From Deltaproteobacteria bacterium (GTDB lineage Bacteria > Desulfobacterota > DSM-4660 > Desulfatiglandales > B25-G16), in the NCBI GenBank assembly GCA_020349945.1, contig CP070704.1, positions 677,113-709,519 on the forward strand: a stretch of DNA of 32,407 nucleotides, read 5' to 3'. Shown here in pieces: positions 18,999 through 26,560 of the stretch. The notes under the pieces are model-generated. The model was not told the DNA's origin, made no database searches, and worked only from the letters and a program-made list of their open reading frames with translations. Positions within the stretch are counted from its first letter, which is position 1. Every line of letters starts with the position of its first letter. The position numbers and the translations under genes are program-made.

Positions 18999-19344
18999 GA
19001 TTATTCCCTGTACAATCCCTCGATTAATGCCATCACATTGTGACCCAGAACTTGGTAGACATATCCTCTGTGCTGAACTGTGAGGGCCCGTCTACTCATC
19101 CCGTTTGTCACAGAGTGTTTCAACTCCGGAAAGGATTCCCAATAGGCGATTGCTTTTCAAGGGCAATCGGTTCGATGGGCCATTGTATTTACTTGGTCAC
19201 GTATTTGCAAATGAAACTTGCTTCTCTTGCGCCTCCCGTTAACCTGGAGATCTCCTAAGTTGGGGGAAAGATTGCTATAGGATTGATCATCGACAGATCG
19301 GTGAAGCGGGCATAAGAAGAAGCGGATCAGGGGAAATTACCATT
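18999..19344. other. Gap between the lipid kinase gene and the hfl cluster
   Basis: The gap carries no convincing gene; a 72-codon plus-strand frame (19040-19258) has no family resemblance. A perfect 7-bp hairpin, CGATTGC/GCAATCG (19147-19153 with 19163-19169), is the only clear structure. The stretch should contain the kinase promoter and the end of the hfl transcript. Confidence 0.5.
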
Positions 19345-20409
19345 TCAAGGGATGCTTTCCGCAGGTCCCTCACTTCTGGCGGGGGATGATCGTTCGGGTT
19401 CTTTAGATGTTGGGGCTGGCCACTGTCCGGGATTGAGCTCTTTCGCCATATGTGTGATGGGAGGTGGGATATACCGTTCGGCCTCGGGATTCGATATCAT
19501 CTTGCGGACCTTTGGCAGGACCTCCTCCAAGGCCTCCAGGTACAGACGATGTGAGGTCACGGTCTTGGACTTGTCGTATTCCTTCCAGGCAGCGAGGAAG
19601 CGTTGGGCCTCACCCTTCGCCCGCTCCACGACCTCGTTGGCGTAAGCCTCCGCCTTGCTCGTGATATCGTTTGCATCGGAACGGGCCCTGGGAAGGCGCC
19701 GGTTGCGATCGCCCCGAGCTCGCTGCACGAGCTGCTGCCTGTCCTCACGCGCAGAGGTGACGTCCCTGAAGGCTGCGGCAACCTCGCCCGGGGGCCCGAT
19801 CTTCTGGATCTGTACCGAGGCTATCCGAATCCCCAGCTCATAGGCCTTCGTCGTTGCCTGGATTTCCTCCTTGAGCTTTGTCTGGACCTTGAGCCGCCCG
19901 ATGGTGAACAGCTCGTCCACGCTCGTGCCCGCAGCCCGAGCAATGGTCGCATCATGAACGATCCGTTTCAGGAGCTCGTCGGCATTAGCGGTATTGTAAA
20001 GATAGCTTTTCGGCCCGGTGATCGTATATTGGATGAGGAGCGTGGCAAGTATCAGGTTCTCATCCCCTGTCAACAGCGGGGTGCTCTTCGGCACTCGGGG
20101 GACCTTAGGGGCTTTCTCCCCTTCAGCGGCCTTTGTCTCCTCGAAGCTGACGGTCATGGAACGGATCTCGGTGGTACGCAGCCGTACAACGGACTCGGCC
20201 GGCCACGGCAGGTGGTAGTGTATCCCTGGAGGCATATCGTCTGTCACCACTCGCCCGAAGCGCTTGACCACCCCTCTCTGTTCCGGTTTGACCGAGTAGA
20301 ATCCACTGGCAAGGTAGAGCACGATAAGCAAGCAGATGAGCCATTTCGCCATGGTCCTGGCATGGCGGAAGACTCGGCTTAGATCGCTCTTCATCTCTGC
20401 ACTTGTCAT
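19345..20409 (-). CDS. hflK: HflK-type SPFH (band 7) protein
   Basis: The 354-residue membrane-anchored protein has one N-terminal transmembrane helix (~22-40) followed by SGFYSVKPEQRGVVKRFG, the typical entry to an SPFH domain, then a long helical region containing the HflK-type sequence FRDVTSAREDRQQ and a Pro/Ser-rich tail. HflK and HflC form a large periplasmic cage around the FtsH protease and modulate its access to membrane proteins. It starts one base after the hflC stop, so it is tightly coupled. It is the third SPFH protein in this cluster and the canonical HflK partner. It is shorter than E. coli HflK (~420) and lacks the Gly-rich N-terminus. Confidence 0.88.
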   Translation of the reverse strand: MTSAEMKSDLSRVFRHARTMAKWLICLLIVLYLASGFYSVKPEQRGVVKRFGRVVTDDMPPGIHYHLPWPAESVVRLRTTEIRSMTVSFEETKAAEGEKAPKVPRVPKSTPLLTGDENLILATLLIQYTITGPKSYLYNTANADELLKRIVHDATIARAAGTSVDELFTIGRLKVQTKLKEEIQATTKAYELGIRIASVQIQKIGPPGEVAAAFRDVTSAREDRQQLVQRARGDRNRRLPRARSDANDITSKAEAYANEVVERAKGEAQRFLAAWKEYDKSKTVTSHRLYLEALEEVLPKVRKMISNPEAERYIPPPITHMAKELNPGQWPAPTSKEPERSSPARSEGPAESIP

Positions 20410-20410
20410 C

Positions 20411-21295
20411 TCAGCGTTCCTCCGGGGGAGATTCCAGATACCGAAACAGGGGCGAGTCAGCTGAGAGGATGAGCGTGGTCTTCTCGTCCAGAAACTTTCG
20501 GTAGGCCTCCAAGGTCCTGGTCAATTTGTAGAAGTTCGGATCCGTCTTAAATGCCTCGGCATAGATCCGGATGGACTCCGCGTCTCCCTTGCCCCTGGTC
20601 ACCTGGGCTTCTCGGTAGGCGTTAGCCAGTATCTCCCGAATCTCCTTGTCCGTTTGTGCCTTGATCTTGGCTGCCCCCTCCTCGCCCTCGGCTCGGTACT
20701 TTTTGGCCATCCGTTCTCGCTCAGCCCGCATCCGCGCGTAGACCGAGCGTAAGTTCTGCTCGGGGAAGGTCAAACGACGGAGGCGGACATCAACCACCTC
20801 AATCCCGAACTCCCTGAGGGCGTGTTCCCGGGAGGATTTGGCTACCTTATCGGAGATCTCCGGGATCTTGCTACCACCCTCTTCAGTGGTTAAGAAGGAT
20901 GAGATTGGGTAGAGTCCGATTGCCACACCCAGCTCTGAGCTCACCAGGTCTGACAACCGCCGCTCCGCCGCCTCGACGTTTTTCACGGTCTGGATGAACC
21001 TCATCGGCTCGACCATCCGCCACAAGATAAAGCTACTGAGCACGAGGTTCTTCTTGTCCTGGGTCAGGTATTCACCGACGTAGGAATCCAGTGGCCTGAG
21101 CCGTCTATCCAAACGGATCACGGTCTCCACAGGATCGGGCCACTTGACTTGAAAGCCGGGCTCGGTGAACACTCGGACCGGTTTGCCGAACTGAGTGATG
21201 ATAACATTCTCGGTGACATCGACGGCCACAAAAGCGGTTATCAAAACATAGACGGCAACAACCACGATGCCCAGAATTACCACGGTCCTTCCCAT
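20411..21295 (-). CDS. hflC: HflC, FtsH protease modulator (SPFH protein)
   Basis: The 294-residue protein has an N-terminal membrane helix (~4-26), the sequence TENVIITQFGKPVRVFTEPGFQVKWP typical of HflC, and a C-terminal coiled region with RMRAERERMAKKYRAEGEE and GDAESIRIYAEAF, also HflC hallmarks. It should assemble with HflK into the membrane complex that regulates FtsH. It is somewhat shorter than E. coli HflC (334). It starts 20 bp after the upstream CDF-HflK gene and ends one base before hflK. Confidence 0.92.
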   Translation of the reverse strand: MGRTVVILGIVVVAVYVLITAFVAVDVTENVIITQFGKPVRVFTEPGFQVKWPDPVETVIRLDRRLRPLDSYVGEYLTQDKKNLVLSSFILWRMVEPMRFIQTVKNVEAAERRLSDLVSSELGVAIGLYPISSFLTTEEGGSKIPEISDKVAKSSREHALREFGIEVVDVRLRRLTFPEQNLRSVYARMRAERERMAKKYRAEGEEGAAKIKAQTDKEIREILANAYREAQVTRGKGDAESIRIYAEAFKTDPNFYKLTRTLEAYRKFLDEKTTLILSADSPLFRYLESPPEER

Positions 21296-21315
21296 TGCCT
21301 TAATCCTCCAGTTTC

Positions 21316-23094
21316 TTAGGACCCCCCTGGGGAAGCACCCGGCGTAAACAGCCAGAGTCGGTAGCCTCCCAGGTTGGCCCGTGGGTTGGCGATATACTTT
21401 TTCTTACCGGCGAGACCTTGCTCGATGGTCTCCACGTAGAGCCGGTATCCGGTGACGTCCGGTGCCTGCTCATAAGCCTTGGCTGTGAGCAGGAACCTCT
21501 GCGCATCTCCTTCCGCCTTCACCTTCTTCTCGATTTCATAGGCAAGCGCATCGGCAAGCTCCTCTTCACTCTTGGCCCGTGTCCGGGGAAGCTGCTGGTT
21601 CCGGTAGGACTCGGCCTCGTTGATGTACCTCGCGTGGTCCTCGCGGGCCGAGAAGACATCACGGTATGCGGAAACCGCATCGAGCGGGGGATGAAGGTCA
21701 TGGCAGAATACAGCCACCACCTCAACGCCGAGCCCCAGCCTGTCAACCTCCCTGCCGAGCATCTCCTTGATCCGCTTGAGCACGTGCGAACGGTTATCGG
21801 TCATGAGCAGCCGCGAGCCCTCCGTAGCTAAAGCCTCTCTCATAAATGATTCGGCCAGGCCACGCATAGCCTCGTGGACCCGGTTCACCTTAAACAGATG
21901 CACCACGGCATCCAGGGGCCGGTAGTGGACAACCATGCTCGAGTCAACGAGGTTTTCATCCCCGAGAAAGCCCACCGACTCCTCAAACATCTTGTGGTAC
22001 CCTTTGACCAGGTGCTTTGTCTCCCAGATCAGCATTGAATCGCTGAGGGCCAGGCCTGGATCGATACGGAAGCCCACCTCTGCGCGGTATACGCGTTTGG
22101 CATTCACCTTGATGACCTTTTCAAAGGGCCACGGCAGGGCCAAGTGCAGGCCAGGGTCCAGCTGACTGTCAAGGATAGCACCAAAGCGGAAGCGCACGCC
22201 TGTCTCATCCGGTTTCACGGTCCTTATGCCAGAAGCTAAGTAGATGAGCACCAGCACTACTCCAAGGCCGATGCCCAAACGTCGCGAGAACCATACCCTG
22301 GGGCGGAGTCGACTGAAGTCGATCTCCGGCAGCGAGATCCTTCTCCTGAAGAGGTGTTCAGAGAGGAGACCAACTGCCCAATTTAAGAAAGAAAAAACTA
22401 TTTCCCAAATCCCTCTTACATCAACAGGGGATTTGCGGAAGAAGCTCACGAACGAGGAGATGAAGAGGTTAACGCCGGTTATAGCGATCATCACAGCAAT
22501 CAATATTGCTACTACGCGGTCAAGGGGGATACCGATCCACTGGCCCATAATGGAGAGCACCACCGCAATGGAGGTGAACATGTCCATCCGGCTGTGGTAA
22601 CCATCAGCAACCAGCGCGGGGGAGTCCGTCTCGCGACCAACCATGATCTTGTACCGGGCGAGCAGGGAAGTAATAGCTACGCAGACGGTGACACCGACCA
22701 CTGCTATCCATACGTTCTGTATCAGCCCCGGTGGGCCTACGATCACCTTGGAGACAACCTCGTAGGCTGTATAGAGGATCAGCAGTGCAACAAAGTAAGC
22801 CACCAGGGATTCGATCCAGTACCCGGGAACCACCCCTTCGGTGCTTGATGGTGGATTTGTTTCGGCACCTGAAGAGGGAGATGCAGCGGTTGGTGCGCCC
22901 GCCTTACGCTCGCTCCGGAGCCTCAAGAGTACCCCTATCAGGACCGTGCATGAAACGACCAGATCGGAGAAGCTGTGATATGCGTCTGCCAGGATTGCGA
23001 GGCTGCCGCTCAGGAAGGCCAGGATTCCCTTGAGACAGGTAAGCAAGATGTTGGTGCCTATGGATATTAGGGATGTGCGTACGCGGCGTTCCAA
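21316..23094 (-). CDS. Fusion of a cation diffusion facilitator membrane domain with an HflK-like SPFH domain
   Basis: The 592-residue protein joins two families. Residues ~1-220 form a CDF transporter membrane domain of about six helices. The two metal-site motifs are intact: HxxxD at His40/Asp44 (ADAYHSFSD) and HxxxD at His167/Asp171 (DGYHSRMD), the tetrad of zinc-type CDF proteins. A Ser/Pro/Gly-rich loop (~63-88) follows the second helix. The usual cytosolic CDF C-terminal domain is absent. Instead a linker (221-270), another membrane helix (~272-290) and an HflK-like SPFH domain follow, with SGIRTVKPDETGVRFRFG, AYRDVFSAREDHARY and KAEGDAQRFLL. It is first in a cluster with hflC and hflK. 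Both halves are continuous in one frame, so no frameshift has to be assumed. I infer metal transport coupled to an HflK/FtsH-type assembly. Confidence 0.88.
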   Translation of the reverse strand: MERRVRTSLISIGTNILLTCLKGILAFLSGSLAILADAYHSFSDLVVSCTVLIGVLLRLRSERKAGAPTAASPSSGAETNPPSSTEGVVPGYWIESLVAYFVALLILYTAYEVVSKVIVGPPGLIQNVWIAVVGVTVCVAITSLLARYKIMVGRETDSPALVADGYHSRMDMFTSIAVVLSIMGQWIGIPLDRVVAILIAVMIAITGVNLFISSFVSFFRKSPVDVRGIWEIVFSFLNWAVGLLSEHLFRRRISLPEIDFSRLRPRVWFSRRLGIGLGVVLVLIYLASGIRTVKPDETGVRFRFGAILDSQLDPGLHLALPWPFEKVIKVNAKRVYRAEVGFRIDPGLALSDSMLIWETKHLVKGYHKMFEESVGFLGDENLVDSSMVVHYRPLDAVVHLFKVNRVHEAMRGLAESFMREALATEGSRLLMTDNRSHVLKRIKEMLGREVDRLGLGVEVVAVFCHDLHPPLDAVSAYRDVFSAREDHARYINEAESYRNQQLPRTRAKSEEELADALAYEIEKKVKAEGDAQRFLLTAKAYEQAPDVTGYRLYVETIEQGLAGKKKYIANPRANLGGYRLWLFTPGASPGGS

Positions 23095-23293
23095 CTCAAT
23101 TTTCTCCCTCTTTTTGGATATGCTTGTTAAATGGTGCTTTTACTAATCCTTTTATTAGATTATCGAAACGGCTCACGAGCGTTAAACAGGATGAATGGTA
23201 CCGTTCAAAAGAAGAGATATAAAGATACCGGCGCATCTCTGATCTTCTTTCTCAATATTGGATTAAATTGCATATATAGTTTAAGAGGAAGGT

Positions 23294-23343
23294 GGGATGG
23301 GCTAATTCCGGTCGCCCACGAGCTACCTTCGTTAGCCCATCCC
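23294..23343. other. Perfect 12-bp stem-loop
   Basis: GGGATGGGCTAA (23294-23305) is complementary to TTAGCCCATCCC (23332-23343). The 26-nt loop can pair further (GGTCGC with GCTACC, one mismatch). There is no T run on either side, so it is more likely an RNA structure in the leader of the hfl operon, or a relic of a mobile repeat, than a terminator. Confidence 0.65.
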
Positions 23344-23360
23344 CGGTCGCAATGAAAGGA

Positions 23361-23437
23361 GGATACTGAGACATAAAACCGCAGCCGAGTTCACCTCCTG
23401 ACGAGGAAAAAAGACGGTTTTTATCCCCGCAGTATCC
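23361..23437. other. Nested inverted repeat enclosing an SD/anti-SD pair
   Basis: GGATACTG (23361-23368) pairs with CAGTATCC (23430-23437), and inside it ATAAAACCG (23373-23381) pairs with CGGTTTTTAT (23415-23424, one bulged T). AGGAGG at 23357-23362 could instead pair with CCTCCT at 23394-23399. Two exclusive folds are therefore possible on either strand. Confidence 0.5.
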
Positions 23438-23473
23438 AGCGGCCTTAACCTACTAAAAAATACTGTCGGAAAT

Positions 23474-23519
23474 AAATACGGTAAACCGTGTATTTTTTGA
23501 CATGTGATACTGTATTTTG
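23474..23519 (-). promoter_or_regulatory. Copy A of the conserved 22-bp direct-repeat element
   Basis: Read on the plus strand it has CCGTGTATTTTTTG then TACTGTATTTTG, box starts 22 bp apart, aligned to copies B and C. In the minus-strand direction it ends in TATTTA (23473-23478 complement), a possible -10. The next gene in that direction is the CDF-HflK fusion, about 380 bp away. It is the most diverged copy. Confidence 0.6.
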
Positions 23520-23842
23520 GGGTGGATCTCGGTGTAGACTACAGGGCGCACAGTCGACGTAATCCGTCCATACCCTTAGGGGCTCGAGGTAGGCAAGATT
23601 CCTTTAAAATCCCTCAACACTTTTCTTTGGTTGTTTAACCATGAAAATCAAAATCTATGTCTGATAAAATGGACTCGAACAATCTCAACATTTCCTCTAG
23701 TCCTATTTCCTGGAATCGGTGCGCCGCGTTTGACGAGAAGCAAGGCATGCAGCGGGAGGGCTGCGATGCCCGCCCTATTAATGACAGATTTATTTCAGGC
23801 TGTAGGACGGGCCACCGCACCTGTTTGAGCGGTCTTCCAGGC

Positions 23843-25483
23843 TCAACCCTCGAGCTCTGGCAGTTCCAGTCCCTCGAAATAGAAGACCCTCGTGCTTCCT
23901 CCTGAACCACTTTTGATGTAGGGCATGGTCATGAAGAAGATGTAGCCCCTGCTGTTAGCGGCCATGGGCAGCTGGTAACCCATGTTCTCGCAGTTCCAGA
24001 TCCCATGGCTGCACAGGATCACGTGGGTGGGGCTGTTCTCCGCAGCATTTCTGCCCTTTCCATAGATGGCTGTCTTGGCAGCATCAATGCTGGTGACATC
24101 AGTGCCGACACCATCAACGCCGACATCCGTCATGTACTGGGCAAGATCGGGGCCGATGCCGGGGAAATGATACGTACACTTCTCCCTCTCGTATCCCCTG
24201 ACGTGCTTTGCCCACTCATCGCACCAACCAAGGTAGAAGACCGGTAGGTCACCCTTATTGAGCTTGCCAATGGCAGGGTTTTTCTTCTGCCAGTCTTTGA
24301 GATCCCTCAGAGACAGGATCCAGTCACCGTCCTCAGGCCCATATTCGCTGGCGTCGATAATGACCGCAGGGCCATAGAACTGGCTGACTGGATGGTCGGT
24401 TATCGTCCATTGTCTTCCCTCGATGCGGTGGGATCCGGAGTCTATGTGGGTGGAGGTGTGCTCATTTAAGCGACACTTCTGCCCCCAGAACCCACCTGAG
24501 GTATCGTAGTTGATCCAGTTGGTGATCCCGGTTGGCGCATACTCTCCACCGAATATACCCTGCCAGACGTGCATCTCGTTCTGGATGTAGTTGGTGAGAT
24601 CCCACATCTGGGCTGCCCGAAACCTGGCATCCAACCGCTCGGTCCACTTGATCTGTTGGTTGATGTCCTTGACCTTGGGATCGTAGATTGCCCACACCCT
24701 GCTCGGTGCACCGGAGCCGCCCTTCATCTTCAGGGGTGCATGGATCACGAAGACAGCCTTGTTTGCGATGGGGGCGAGGTTGTTGAGGTTTTCAACGATA
24801 AACATCCCCCGGGACAGCACAGCGATATGGGCGGGGAAGTCCTTTGAGGTTCCCGGGTCAAGGGAGAGGGTATCCAGGCCTACAGCCCATGCACCACTTT
24901 CGGCGAGGTACTGACCCACCTCTCCGGAGATACCGGGGAAGTTGGGAACCTGGAACTTGTTGTTGCCCTTAAAGAACTCGTCCCAGTACTTATCCCATCC
25001 GGTCCAGAAGTACACAAAGCCATTGCGGGCAACGTTGCTCAGTTTGACGCCCATCTTTCGCTCCCAGTCCCTGACATCATCCATGGTGATGGCATAGGAG
25101 TCTCGGTCCCTGACATACGGCCGCATGTCCATGACGATGACCTTGCCAAACAGCTGACGCCGGTCAAGATCGTCAAGGGTATAGAGGCCCTCTTTTCGGT
25201 GGGCAGGGGCATCGATATGGGTGCCGGTGTGCTCATTGAAGCTGGCATTGTAGAGCCACCATCCATCAAAGGCCTCATAGTTCTCATCCCTGGTCTTTCC
25301 AGCTGACAGGGAGATGCCATCAAAGGTACCCATCCACACGGGCATGCCGTTTTCCCACTTGTGAGTGAGGTCAATGACCTTCCACGGGGCCGCATGGCTG
25401 TGGCCGGCAAAGACGAGCACAAAGAAAATACCCAGGGAGATTGTAAGAGAGACTACAAGATTACATTTTTTAGTTCGGTACAT
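23843..25483 (-). CDS. Exported tandem-domain cyclase-family (kynurenine formamidase-like) protein 1
   Basis: The 546-residue product has a Sec signal peptide (residues 1-~31, cleavage near HSHA-AP) and two cyclase-superfamily domains (~35-295 and ~305-540). The superfamily hydrolyses cyclic or N-formyl amides and lactones (kynurenine formamidase, isatin hydrolase, dienelactone-type enzymes) using a metal bound by HxGTHxDxPxH. Domain 1 is canonical: His85, Gly87, His89, Asp91, Pro93, His95. Domain 2 has HTSTHIDSGSH (342-352): ligands are kept but Gly and Pro are changed. It should act in the periplasm. The start is ATG at 25483 behind AAAGGAGG; the frame extends 20 codons further up without an SD. 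Divergent from the NarL-type regulator, with element B between them. Substrate unknown. Confidence 0.85.
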   Translation of the reverse strand: MYRTKKCNLVVSLTISLGIFFVLVFAGHSHAAPWKVIDLTHKWENGMPVWMGTFDGISLSAGKTRDENYEAFDGWWLYNASFNEHTGTHIDAPAHRKEGLYTLDDLDRRQLFGKVIVMDMRPYVRDRDSYAITMDDVRDWERKMGVKLSNVARNGFVYFWTGWDKYWDEFFKGNNKFQVPNFPGISGEVGQYLAESGAWAVGLDTLSLDPGTSKDFPAHIAVLSRGMFIVENLNNLAPIANKAVFVIHAPLKMKGGSGAPSRVWAIYDPKVKDINQQIKWTERLDARFRAAQMWDLTNYIQNEMHVWQGIFGGEYAPTGITNWINYDTSGGFWGQKCRLNEHTSTHIDSGSHRIEGRQWTITDHPVSQFYGPAVIIDASEYGPEDGDWILSLRDLKDWQKKNPAIGKLNKGDLPVFYLGWCDEWAKHVRGYEREKCTYHFPGIGPDLAQYMTDVGVDGVGTDVTSIDAAKTAIYGKGRNAAENSPTHVILCSHGIWNCENMGYQLPMAANSRGYIFFMTMPYIKSGSGGSTRVFYFEGLELPELEG

Positions 25484-25900
25484 GGTCGTTCCTCCTTTCC
25501 TACATTGTTCATGAACAGTTACCTCCCTCAAAGCAGACAACATATTTGCTCACACAGGGGGATACCCTCCACGCAGTCATGTCGTGTCAACAGCTTTTTT
25601 CTCACCTCCTTTTCCATTTGTTTTATGTTGAGTAAAGAAAAATAATATGGCGCGAGAAGTAAATAGGGTGAATCCTGTATTTTTTGGTGAAAAATCCTGT
25701 ATTTTTGAGGGGTCTTTGTTGGAATGGAGTAAACCTATTTTGCTTTACCAAGGCCCGCAAGTATGGTAAATAAGCTAACCACGGATATTGGCCGGTGTAA
25801 AACTCTATTTTCACTGACAGGGAGGTCAAAGGTCGCACGACTACATGAGTCGTCTGTATTCTTTTTGAAGGCCTTTGGACCTTCCCAGTGGCACCTTTTC
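25484..25900. other. Divergent region between cyclase gene 1 and the response regulator
   Basis: This 417-base region contains element B (25661-25707). On the minus strand, an extended ribosome-binding-like AAAAGGAGGTGAG lies at 25601-25613 and the true SD of cyclase 1 at ~25491-25498. The regulator frame is open from 25763, but I place its start at 25901. The implied cyclase 1 leader is about 180 nt long. Confidence 0.6.
25661..25707 (-). promoter_or_regulatory. Copy B of the conserved 22-bp direct-repeat element (probable promoter of cyclase gene 1)
   Basis: On the plus strand: AAATAGGGTGAATCC, then boxes TCCTGTATTTTTTG (from 25673) and TCCTGTATTTTTG (from 25695), 22 bp apart. In the direction of cyclase 1 (minus), the boxes lie upstream of a TATTTA (complement of 25660-25665) at the spacing expected for an activator overlapping -35. 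It is also upstream of the regulator gene, so it could serve both. The first 28 bases are nearly identical to copy C. Confidence 0.7.
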
Positions 25901-26557
25901 ATGGCGGAAAAACATAGAATCGTCATAGTCGAAGACCATACGATACTCAGAGAAGGTCTGCGAGCGCTGCTTTCCTCGAGTCCAGATTTTGAGATTGTAG
26001 GGGAGGCAGAGGACGGCCGGGGTGCCATCCAATGCGTTGAAAATGTCAAGCCCGACCTTGTTTTGATGGATTTGTCCATGCCGAGGATGAACGGCATGGA
26101 TGCTATCAGGGAGATAAAGAAGCTCTGTCCGGGGACAAAGATCTTAGCCTTGACGGTCCATAAGGCCGAAGAATACGTGCGTGCAACCCTTCAGGCTGGC
26201 GCTGACGGATATGTCTTAAAGGATGCCACTCACCCCGAACTGGTAATGGCCATAAAAAGTGTTTTAGCAGGGAAACCTTATCTTAGCCCTGGGGTTTCAG
26301 AAAAGGTCATAGAGGGTTACTTAGAAGGAAGAAAAAGATTAAAGTTCAGATCAGGATGGGATATCCTCACCCAACGCGAGCGTGAGATCCTCAAGTTGAT
26401 TGCTGAAGGTCATAAGAACAAAGAGATTGCCGACTACCTTTGTCTCAGTGTAAAGACCGTAGAGACACACCGAGCCAACCTCATGAGGAAATTGGATCTC
26501 CACGATCTTTCGGCGTTGACTACCTTTGCTGTGGAGAAAGGGTTGATTACGAGATAG
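25901..26557 (+). CDS. NarL/FixJ-type response regulator with LuxR DNA-binding domain
   Basis: The 218-residue cytosolic transcription factor has a receiver domain (residues ~5-120: acidic pair Glu11/Asp12, phosphoacceptor Asp57 in LVLMDLSMP, and a Lys in GYVLKD near 107) and a LuxR helix-turn-helix (~148-210: LTQREREILKLIAEGHKNKEIADYL). The frame opens at 25763, but the family start MAEKHRIVIVEDH falls at the ATG 25901; neither start has a good SD. It converges with the histidine kinase, their stops three bases apart, making this pair the likely cognate system. It is divergent from cyclase 1 with element B between them, so that element is the obvious candidate target. Confidence 0.92.
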   Translation: MAEKHRIVIVEDHTILREGLRALLSSSPDFEIVGEAEDGRGAIQCVENVKPDLVLMDLSMPRMNGMDAIREIKKLCPGTKILALTVHKAEEYVRATLQAGADGYVLKDATHPELVMAIKSVLAGKPYLSPGVSEKVIEGYLEGRKRLKFRSGWDILTQREREILKLIAEGHKNKEIADYLCLSVKTVETHRANLMRKLDLHDLSALTTFAVEKGLITR

Positions 26558-26560
26558 AGG

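Larger units (their letters stand above)
23095..23842. other. Long non-coding region upstream of the CDF-HflK gene
   Basis: No recognisable gene lies in these 748 bases. Short frames (e.g. 23131-23355 plus, 23635-23910 minus) match nothing I know. The region holds a perfect 12-bp hairpin (23294-23343), a nested inverted repeat (23361-23437) and copy A of the conserved regulatory element (23474-23519). It probably carries the promoter and a long leader for the CDF-HflK/hflC/hflK operon. Bases 23345-23370 resemble the ribosome-binding region of the cyclase gene at 28740 but lack its ATG. Confidence 0.55.

Noticed and set aside
19040..19258. 72-codon plus-strand frame between the lipid kinase and hflK
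   Set aside because: No SD, no recognisable domain, and codon use unlike its neighbours.
23635..23910. 91-codon minus-strand frame overlapping the end of cyclase 1
   Set aside because: No family resemblance, it overlaps the end of cyclase 1 out of frame, and it has no SD.
25484..25543. Upstream extension of cyclase protein 1
   Set aside because: The 20 extra residues would precede the signal peptide and lack an SD, while the ATG at 25483 follows AAAGGAGG.
25763..25900. N-terminal extension of the response regulator
   Set aside because: The 46 extra residues are not part of a receiver domain and have no SD; the family start is at 25901.
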